From the NCBI GenBank assembly GCA_946479185.1, contig CAMLFF010000005.1:1-28873 (forward strand): a stretch of 28,873 nucleotides of DNA. The letters run 5' to 3'. Under the pieces are notes generated by a model. It was not told where the DNA came from and did no database searches. It saw nothing but the letters and a program-made list of their open reading frames with translations. Shown in pieces: positions 23,138 to 28,873 of the stretch. The DNA is from an uncultured Sphingobium sp. (GTDB lineage: Bacteria; Pseudomonadota; Alphaproteobacteria; Sphingomonadales; Sphingomonadaceae). Position 1 is the first letter of the stretch; each line of letters opens with the position of its first letter. The translations under genes were made by a program, and so were the position numbers.

Positions 23138-24666
23138 GGCGTGCTGTCGCGTGTCTCGTAGCTTAGGTTACGTTCGCTGTTGGGCGGCATGGTGAAGCGC
23201 CAGATGCGCTTGCCGGGCTTTGAAATGGCGCGGCTGGGGAGGCGGCTGAAGGTCAGATCGGGCTGGTTCACCAACTCCAGCTCGAAGATGGCCGGGGTGG
23301 GATTGGCATTGCGAACGGTGACGTCATAGCGCTGCCCAACCTTGAGCGTGCTTTCGCGTGTCTCGATTGCGATGTTCTGCGCATCGCCGAAGACCATCTC
23401 GACTTCTTCCTCAGCGGCTTTGTCGGACATGGTCGTTTGGCCGATGAGTTGCCGTCCAAAAGCGCCATCCTGATAGAGGATGACTTTTCCGGCTGGCAGC
23501 GGATCACCCAGGCCGTCCTTCTTCCCATTCTGGAAACGGAAGAGCATTTGCGGGTCTTGCGGCGCGCCGGATGAGATGCTCGAGCGGTAAATCAATTCGC
23601 CCTTCACGAGATGGTCGGCCAGAAACGCAACCTGCTTTTGCGATCGGGCTGCGACGGTCACCGGCACTGGGATGCGATAGAGCTTGAGGTCGCCAAGGCC
23701 CTCGGCCTGCGCTTTGACTGCGATTGGGGCGAAGCGTGCATTCTCCAGAGAAAGCATGAGGGGCGCCGTAGAGGGCGATGCTATCATTGGCGGTGGAGCT
23801 GTTGGCGGCGGTTGTACAAACGTCCCGCCTTCGCTGGTTCTGCCATCCGGCCAACATTGCGACCATGTGTCGAGCCAATCTTCTTCATCTTGAGGCGGCC
23901 GACGATAAACCTGCGTGCTCTTTGATCGGTTAACGCGTCCGGCGACAGCAGACGCTGTCGCATCCACAAAGCTGGTCTCATCGCCGCTTGCCATGGTCAT
24001 CCATGCGAACAGCGCCAATTCCTTGCCGTCTGGCTGCAGCGTGCCGATATAGGTCGCGTCCCAATCGAACCCGGTCGCGATATAGGCTAGCGTGATGGTC
24101 ACCTGTCCGCCCGGCTGGTCCTTGGTTGTCATGCTCAGCACGGGCTTGGCCGACAAATTTGCAGGTGCCCCGGGATAGAGGAGCGTCTGTGCGAGGCCGG
24201 TGCAATAGACCGCCTCTGCGCCGCGCGACGTCGTGATGATCATGCGGTCTGCTGCCGAGCGGATGGTTGCGCGCTCTTCCACCGTTTTGCCGGTCGCAGC
24301 ATCGAAGCGCCGCAACGTTACCTGCTGTCCCGTATAAGCATCGACCAGACCCTTTTGCGAAAGCAGCGCAGCGTCCCGATTGCGCTCGCGCGGATCGGTG
24401 CCGAACAGGATTGCCGATTGTGGTACGATGCCGCCTGCAACCCCTTCGAAACGCACCGTCACGACGCCCGGCGGCAGCGTGATCGTGCGCGTTTCGGCAA
24501 TCAGTGCGAAGGCAGTTGGATTATCCGAAGCAATATCGCCCTGGCCACGATCCGGATCGCGGTACATGGTCACCGCCACCTTGTCCGGACCGGCAGACGA
24601 AATCACCGGTGGCGTCGCTGCGGCAGCGGACCCCAGCAAGACAAGGGAAAGTGAGAGCCAACGCAC
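23134..24666 (-). CDS. Secreted DUF4139-domain protein 2
   Basis: 510 aa, GTG start, with a signal peptide (WLSLSLVLLGSAAAATPP). The mucoidy-inhibitor-A-like pattern of DUF4139 is present: TITLPPGVVTVRFEGVAGG with VPQSAIL near residues 60-85, TGQQVTLRRFDAATGKTVEERA, then LAYIATGFDWDATYIGTL and a C-terminal sheet VRNANPTPAIFELELVN. A proline-rich linker (FVQPPPTAPPPMIASPS) sits mid-protein. It is probably periplasmic or outer-membrane associated; the function of the family is unknown. It follows the paralogue upstream by 6 bp, so it belongs to that operon. The start has only a weak ribosome site, suggesting translational coupling. Confidence 0.88.
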   Translation of the reverse strand: MRWLSLSLVLLGSAAAATPPVISSAGPDKVAVTMYRDPDRGQGDIASDNPTAFALIAETRTITLPPGVVTVRFEGVAGGIVPQSAILFGTDPRERNRDAALLSQKGLVDAYTGQQVTLRRFDAATGKTVEERATIRSAADRMIITTSRGAEAVYCTGLAQTLLYPGAPANLSAKPVLSMTTKDQPGGQVTITLAYIATGFDWDATYIGTLQPDGKELALFAWMTMASGDETSFVDATASAVAGRVNRSKSTQVYRRPPQDEEDWLDTWSQCWPDGRTSEGGTFVQPPPTAPPPMIASPSTAPLMLSLENARFAPIAVKAQAEGLGDLKLYRIPVPVTVAARSQKQVAFLADHLVKGELIYRSSISSGAPQDPQMLFRFQNGKKDGLGDPLPAGKVILYQDGAFGRQLIGQTTMSDKAAEEEVEMVFGDAQNIAIETRESTLKVGQRYDVTVRNANPTPAIFELELVNQPDLTFSRLPSRAISKPGKRIWRFTMPPNSERNLSYETRDSTP

Positions 24667-24672
24667 GGCGGC

Positions 24673-26193
24673 TTACCAGGGGGTCAGAAAGGTGACAGTC
24701 AGTTCAGTCTTGCCATTGGCAGGCACGGCCACCTCCCAACGGCGCGTGTCGGCACTGTCCTGCACGCCGGTGATGCTTTCCTGCGGCACGCGAATGTCAC
24801 GCCATCCCCACCACTGGTTCAACCCTGCCTGCACCACATCGACCGTGACCGGAACGGCACGCGCATTGGTGACGATGTAGCGCATCTGCGTGCGGTAATA
24901 GGTTTTGGGCTTTTCGGCATAGCCCTCGGAAACCGTCTGCTCGCCACCTTGCGTCGTGACCACGCGCCAGCGGGCTGAGCGCTCCCATTCATCAAGCGTA
25001 ATGCTGTCGCGCTGCGCCATCACAGGTTGAACCTTCACGTCAAAGGCATCGCCCGTGCGCAAGGCCAGCGATGAGCCGCCCGGCGTATGTGGGATGCTGC
25101 TCTCGCCGATAAACTGCGCTTGGCCACGCGTATCGCGCATATAAACCCGCACGGTGCCAGCGGGCAGGGCCGCGCCGATTCCCGCTGCGCGCGCGTTCGA
25201 GAATTTGAGGATTGAGGCAGCGCTCTGCGCTTCTGTTTCATTGCCGAGCCATGGGTTGCGAAACTCATAGCCCTTGCGCGCGGCCACGCCCGCGACATCG
25301 AGGAAACTTACCTGCTTGGTTTGGGCATTGGCAATCGTGGTGCGGCCCTCGATTGGGTAGACGTGAAAGTCGCCCATCTGCTCGCCATTGCCGCTTTCGG
25401 TCCCCGGCCTGTTGCCCCGCGGCGAGGGCATCTGGCGCTGACGGAAGCCGCCGCCCTGCTGCACTTGCGCAACGTCACCGGCCACCAGCAGCGCACGGGT
25501 ATTGGAAAAGGTCGTGCCCGTGTTGTTGCTAAGCGTTATCCACCCCTGAACATCCATCTTCCCGGCTGCTTCGTCGAACAATGCAACATAATCGGATTTC
25601 CAGCCGATGCCGGGCGTGAGGTAGCTAAGCGTCAACGGTCGCGCCCCGCCACGCTCGGCTTCAAGCGTGACGCTTAGAGTAGGACGCGCACGCAGATTGG
25701 GCGGAATTTTATCGAAGATGACGCGCACGGGCAGGCCATCGTCACGCAGCACTTCAATCCGCTCGCCGATTTTCAGCACGACGCCGCCATTGGCTGCGAG
25801 CACGGTCGCGCGCTCTCGTGTTTCTGTGCCGGTTGCGGGATTGGTTCGCAGCAAGGTGATCTGCTGACCGACGGCCTTCTCCATCAAGGCGGAAGGGGAA
25901 AGCAGATCATAGTCGAAATTCTGTTCGACAATGCCAAAGCCATCACCCGAAAGCGTTACCGTCTCCGGCCGGATTTGTGCGGACACATCAGGAAATTCCT
26001 GTCGCGAGCGGCCTTGTGGCAGGGATAGTTGCCGCACATCCTGCACGAGTGCGAGATCATTATTGTAGATGGTGATGGCGACATCGCCCTGGGCCGTCGC
26101 GCCTTGGGGCGCGAGCGAGGATGGTTGCTGTGCGATGCCTGAAGCAGGTGCGAATAGCACCCCCGCCGCCAACGCTAATCTCATTGCACCCAT
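24673..26193 (-). CDS. Secreted DUF4139-domain protein 1
   Basis: 506 aa from the chosen ATG, which has GGGAGAGG just upstream and begins at the signal peptide (MRLALAAGVLFAPASGIAQQ); the frame extends 31 codons to 26286, through non-signal sequence. The DUF4139 pattern parallels its neighbour: VAITIYNNDLALVQDVRQ, TLSGDGFGIVEQNFDYDLL, GQQITLLRTNPATGTETRER, SYLTPGIGWKSDYVALFD and WITLSNNTGTTFSNTRALLVAG. A low-complexity Gln/Gly/Pro segment (about 268-290, FRQRQMPSPRGNRPG) corresponds in position to the proline-rich linker of protein 2. It lies 92 bp after the TetR gene, with room for its own promoter. Function unknown. Confidence 0.9.
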   Translation of the reverse strand: MGAMRLALAAGVLFAPASGIAQQPSSLAPQGATAQGDVAITIYNNDLALVQDVRQLSLPQGRSRQEFPDVSAQIRPETVTLSGDGFGIVEQNFDYDLLSPSALMEKAVGQQITLLRTNPATGTETRERATVLAANGGVVLKIGERIEVLRDDGLPVRVIFDKIPPNLRARPTLSVTLEAERGGARPLTLSYLTPGIGWKSDYVALFDEAAGKMDVQGWITLSNNTGTTFSNTRALLVAGDVAQVQQGGGFRQRQMPSPRGNRPGTESGNGEQMGDFHVYPIEGRTTIANAQTKQVSFLDVAGVAARKGYEFRNPWLGNETEAQSAASILKFSNARAAGIGAALPAGTVRVYMRDTRGQAQFIGESSIPHTPGGSSLALRTGDAFDVKVQPVMAQRDSITLDEWERSARWRVVTTQGGEQTVSEGYAEKPKTYYRTQMRYIVTNARAVPVTVDVVQAGLNQWWGWRDIRVPQESITGVQDSADTRRWEVAVPANGKTELTVTFLTPW

Positions 26194-26285
26194 CAGGCCT
26201 CTCCCGGCAAATTCATTGCGACGAGTCTTGCCGTGTGGAACATTGGTTCGCAAGCAGGATGATCTCTCCAAGGCAACAGTCATCA

Positions 26286-26891
26286 TCAGCGCGCGTTCGC
26301 GCCATTGGCATCCAGTGTTTCCATCACGCGCGCCAGAGCAAGTTCGAGCGGATTGCTTTCACCCATCAGCGCGAAAGTGCCGCCCAGTGCAAAGGCGCAA
26401 TGGCCATGCACCGTTGCGATAAGGGATCGCGTGATCCTCGTTGCTTCATTTGATGTTTTGGTCGGCAGAACAGCCGCGACTTCGCGCGCAATGACGTCGA
26501 TCAGCGCGACACGGGCAGCGAACAGAGCTTCCGTCATGGGGATGTTTTCTGGCGGCCGGTGCTCGTAAATCGCTGTCCATAAATTGCGGTGGCTGGAGGC
26601 GAATTCGAAATAGCCACTCACGAGCACGCTTATCCGTTCCTGGCCAGCCGCACGGTCCAGCCGCGCCTCCAGCCAACTGGCCCACAAGTGGAAGGTTCGG
26701 CTGTTGATGGCCATCACGAGCAGATCGACATTGCCGAAGACATTCATCACCGTGCCAACCGAATAGCCGATGCGCTTGGCGACTTCTCGCGCTGAAAACC
26801 GGCTATAGCCACTCTCAGCCATGAGCTGATGCCCGGCTGAGAGGATCAGCTCTTCCAGCTCTTCCCGGCCATGATCCGCGCGCCTGCCCAT
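26286..26891 (-). CDS. TetR/AcrR-family transcriptional regulator
   Basis: 201 aa from the ATG at 26891, normal TetR length. The N-terminal helix-turn-helix (about residues 10-55) reads ELILSAGHQLMAESGYSRFS then AREVAKRIGYSVGTVMNVFG, the typical TetR recognition region. A C-terminal helical ligand domain follows. The open frame runs back another 97 codons into the hydroxylase gene, but that part is out-of-frame shadow (Ser/Arg/Pro rich). The start codon is 1 bp after the hydroxylase stop (TGACATG), so the two genes are one operon. It probably represses the operon through the inverted repeats at the promoter. Confidence 0.93.
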   Translation of the reverse strand: MGRRADHGREELEELILSAGHQLMAESGYSRFSAREVAKRIGYSVGTVMNVFGNVDLLVMAINSRTFHLWASWLEARLDRAAGQERISVLVSGYFEFASSHRNLWTAIYEHRPPENIPMTEALFAARVALIDVIAREVAAVLPTKTSNEATRITRSLIATVHGHCAFALGGTFALMGESNPLELALARVMETLDANGANAR

Positions 26892-26892
26892 G

Positions 26893-28029
26893 TCACTGGG
26901 ACCTTCGCACGAACGGATAGCGCATCTGCGCGAAGTAGCCGCGAGGCACTGCCTCGGGCACGCCATAGTTTTTTGGCCATTGTCCGCTGGGAAAATAATG
27001 TGTGCCGAACAAGCGATCGAGCCAGGGGAAGTGGATGGCGAAATTCTTGTCGATGCCTTCAGCCTCCAGCGCATGATGCCAATGGTGGAAGCGCGGCACC
27101 ACGATGAAGCGGCCGAGCAGATCGAAATTACCGCGGATATTGGCGTGAACGAGCGAGGAGTAGACGTAAACCAGCCCCACATAGGCCTGCATGACGGAGG
27201 GCAGAAAACCCAAGGTCAGCAGGGGGAGGGAGGTGACGCCACGCAACAGCACGATCTCGATGAAGTGCATGCGACCGCCCGCGAGCCAATCCATCGAACG
27301 CGCTGAATGATGGACGGCGTGAAATCCCCACAAAAAGGGAATGCGGTGAAACAGGCGATGGAACCAATATTGCGCAAGGTCGGTGAGGAACATGGCGAGG
27401 ACGAACTGGATCAGCCAGGGCAGGGCGGCGATCGTCGCGCGCAAGCCCATGAGCCCGCCATGCGCGTTCAGATAGCTTGATGGCGCCAGCGTCAGGAAGG
27501 TGATGAGCTGCACGAGCATGGAGCTCACCAGATAGTAGAACAGGTCTTCGCGCCACTCGGGGCGGAACAGGCGTTGCTCGCCGCGATGGGGCACGAAGCG
27601 CTCCAGCGGCGCGAACATGATGCCGGCTGCGACCATGTTCACAGCGAAGAAGTCGACACCGAAAAAGATCCCCCAATCATGCGTCTCGCGGGCCTGGACT
27701 GCCGCGCCGCCCAGGATGGTCGCCGCCAATGCGATGACGAGCGCCGCAACACCAAGCGCTTTTCGCGGGCGCAGGAGCAGGCTGAGCAACGCAAGGGCAT
27801 AAGCGCTGAGGAGGATGCCGTGCACGACAAGGCGGAACGCGGAAGACCCGAGCACCGGCGCAAGTTGCGGCGTCGCGAAAAGGTCTGGCCAGCGCATCGC
27901 CGCCACCACGCAAAGGCCAGCGATCGCAAGCAGCAATGCGAAGAAACCGGAGAACCAGCCCGTGCCGAATCCCCGTGCCTCGATTGGTGCTTCGAGATCC
28001 CGCACGAGTTTTTTGAGAAAGTCTGCCAT
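26893..28029 (-). CDS. Membrane fatty acid hydroxylase / sterol desaturase-family protein
   Basis: 378 aa from the ATG at 28029, which has AGGGA about 8 bases upstream; the open frame extends much further but would overlap the divergent gene. Hydrophobic segments are near 26-43, 64-88, 93-110, 126-140, 165-185 and 200-220. The diiron His clusters are complete: HRLFH (224-228), HAVHH (237-241) and HHWHH (315-319). The superfamily hydroxylates or desaturates lipids using di-iron and O2. The extended N-terminal membrane part and a TetR partner suggest a lipid-responsive unit. The substrate is unknown: fatty acid, carotenoid, hopanoid/sterol or alkylglycerol-type lipid are all possible. Confidence 0.92.
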   Translation of the reverse strand: MADFLKKLVRDLEAPIEARGFGTGWFSGFFALLLAIAGLCVVAAMRWPDLFATPQLAPVLGSSAFRLVVHGILLSAYALALLSLLLRPRKALGVAALVIALAATILGGAAVQARETHDWGIFFGVDFFAVNMVAAGIMFAPLERFVPHRGEQRLFRPEWREDLFYYLVSSMLVQLITFLTLAPSSYLNAHGGLMGLRATIAALPWLIQFVLAMFLTDLAQYWFHRLFHRIPFLWGFHAVHHSARSMDWLAGGRMHFIEIVLLRGVTSLPLLTLGFLPSVMQAYVGLVYVYSSLVHANIRGNFDLLGRFIVVPRFHHWHHALEAEGIDKNFAIHFPWLDRLFGTHYFPSGQWPKNYGVPEAVPRGYFAQMRYPFVRRSQ

Positions 28030-28066
28030 GGCCAATTCCCTATTCAGAAAAGCTCCATATCCGTGC

Positions 28067-28108
28067 AATTGAACGCTGTCTAATAAATAAATTGCACAGC
28101 GTTCAATT
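28067..28108. promoter_or_regulatory. Inverted-repeat operator candidate for the TetR operon
   Basis: Perfect 13-bp arms AATTGAACGCTGT (28067-28079) and ACAGCGTTCAATT (28096-28108) flank a 16-base AT-rich centre. A second inverted repeat, GTGCAATT (28063-28070) with AATTGCAC (28090-28097), is interleaved. Each 15-bp unit, TTGAACGCTGTNYAA, is itself an imperfect dyad (TT..AC...GT..AA), so two dimers could bind. A candidate -35 TTGAAC lies in the right arm on the minus strand, so binding would block the hydroxylase promoter. It sits 38 bp from the hydroxylase start and 43 bp from the divergent gene. Confidence 0.7.
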
Positions 28109-28150
28109 CTGCGATAGGCAGCGCGACACAATCGATGCGATGGGTGAAAC

Positions 28151-28873
28151 ATGACCGGTTTCTTGTTGTTGGTGACGATCATATTGGGCGCGGTTGTGCT
28201 CGATTTGCGCAAGCGGCTGACGCGACTTGAGGAGCGATTCGACACTGAGGTTCCGGTGGATGAGCCCGCGCCGCGTCGGTCGGCGATCGTCATTGATGAT
28301 CGTGTTGCGGAACCGTCCCAGCCAATAGCGGCAGCGCTTGAGATATCACCCGCCCATGTCCCTGCTGAGCCGGACAACGCACCAATCGTTGCAGAGCCAG
28401 AGCCAGAGCCTTTGCCGCAAATGGAAGAAGAACGGCGCTCCGAGCCGGTCTTTGTCGAGGCTGCCGCAGACGAGGCACCCGCTGACTTGCCACCCGCCGC
28501 CCCGGCGCGCTCCTCTTCAGGTTTCGAGGATTTGTTCGGCCGCAAATTGCCCATCTGGGCTGGTGGGATCACGCTGGTCGTCGCGGCCGTCCTGTTCGTC
28601 AAATATTCGATCGATGCAGGCCTCTTGTCGCCTGCCGTGCGCGTCGTCCTCGGCCTTTTCTTTGGCGCGGGTCTTATCGGGGGCGCAGAGGTTGCGCGTC
28701 GTAAAGCGGGCGTCGTGCAGGATGATCGCGTTGCTCAGGCACTGGCGGGCGCTGGCGTCGGCAGTCTCTATGCTGCGACGCTTGCCGCAGCCAATCTCTA
28801 TTCGCTCGTCTCACCGGGCGCGGCATTCCTCGCCCTGAGCGTGATCACCGCGCTGGCCCTTGGGCTTTCACTG
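28151..28873 (+). CDS. DUF2339 multi-pass membrane protein, N-terminal part
   Basis: 241 codons are present and the frame is open at the right edge, so the gene is incomplete in the window. The ATG follows GGGTGAAAC. It starts with a membrane helix (MTGFLLLVTIILGAVVL), a short coiled segment (DLRKRLTRLEERF) and a long acidic/proline-rich linker (about 40-130, repeated EPEPEPLP). Then come GRKLPIWAGGITLVVAAVLF and KYSIDAGLLSPAVRVVLGLFF, the hallmark of DUF2339 proteins, followed by further helices. The family has many transmembrane helices and is of unknown function. It is divergent from the hydroxylase-TetR operon and shares the region with the inverted repeat. Confidence 0.88.
   Translation, partial: MTGFLLLVTIILGAVVLDLRKRLTRLEERFDTEVPVDEPAPRRSAIVIDDRVAEPSQPIAAALEISPAHVPAEPDNAPIVAEPEPEPLPQMEEERRSEPVFVEAAADEAPADLPPAAPARSSSGFEDLFGRKLPIWAGGITLVVAAVLFVKYSIDAGLLSPAVRVVLGLFFGAGLIGGAEVARRKAGVVQDDRVAQALAGAGVGSLYAATLAAANLYSLVSPGAAFLALSVITALALGLSL

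Noticed and set aside
26892..27182. 97-codon upstream extension of the TetR frame
   Set aside because: It is an out-of-frame shadow of the hydroxylase gene; TetR proteins begin at the ATG 26891, directly after the hydroxylase stop.
28030..28602. Minus-strand extension of the hydroxylase reading frame far upstream
   Set aside because: It is Ser/Arg/Thr rich, lies opposite the DUF2339 gene, crosses the promoter repeat, and the ATG at 28029 has a ribosome site and starts the membrane protein.
1..28873. CRISPR arrays, tRNA/rRNA genes, insertion sequences, prophage or toxin-antitoxin genes
   Set aside because: Looked for by eye in all spacers; no regular repeats, cloverleaf-like sequence, transposase or integrase motifs were seen. 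A covariance-model search would be needed to exclude small RNAs.

Overview
The window looks like chromosomal DNA from a GC-rich alphaproteobacterium, most likely a sphingomonad (Sphingomonas, Sphingobium or Novosphingobium type). The reasons are the dense GC-rich coding, a large TonB-dependent receptor inside a catabolic cluster, a PAS-rich hybrid kinase with an AHDFNN phospho-acceptor box, and a class GN (proteobacterial) sortase pair. This is judged from gene style, not from a search. I saw no rRNA, tRNA, CRISPR array, integrase, transposase or phage gene.

Region A (1-10513) is a catabolic and uptake cluster. It holds the 3' end of a DadA-like FAD oxidoreductase. A minus-strand operon follows, reading TonB-dependent receptor > amidohydrolase > COG0523/CobW GTPase. 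A second minus-strand operon reads two NTF2/SnoaL-like proteins > LysR regulator. A plus-strand operon diverges from it: APC permease > aldehyde dehydrogenase. The set suggests outer-membrane capture and inner-membrane import of a small nitrogenous compound, hydrolysis by a metalloamidohydrolase, and aldehyde oxidation. A near-identical dyad, GTTGC-N7-GCAAC (a T-N11-A LysR-type box), lies upstream of the receptor operon and in the divergent region between the LysR operon and the permease operon. It ties all three transcription units to the one LysR regulator.

Region B (10514-14570) is mixed housekeeping. A TrxB-like flavoprotein overlaps an AlkB-like dioxygenase on the minus strand. A gene-poor 0.7 kb stretch follows, then a translationally coupled plus-strand pair: histidine phosphatase and stand-alone NAD(P)H-hydrate dehydratase.

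Region C (14571-19372) is signalling: a single-domain response regulator, a three-PAS hybrid histidine kinase on the same strand, and a separate membrane HAMP histidine kinase with no adjacent regulator.

Region D (19373-24666 and on to 26193) is a dedicated cell-surface system. A VIT/VWA protein carries a C-terminal LPQTA sorting signal and overlaps the gene for its class GN sortase. An XRE-family regulator is divergent from them, across a promoter region with repeated CGGACA. Two tandem secreted DUF4139 proteins converge on the sortase, sharing a CTAG that gives both strands their stop codon.

Region E (26194-28873) holds a TetR regulator downstream of a membrane fatty-acid-hydroxylase/sterol-desaturase-like protein, with a perfect 13-bp inverted repeat at the promoter. 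Divergent from it is the start of a DUF2339 membrane protein that runs off the window. The strongest candidates for undescribed biology are the three-promoter LysR regulon of region A and the sortase/DUF4139 block of region D.
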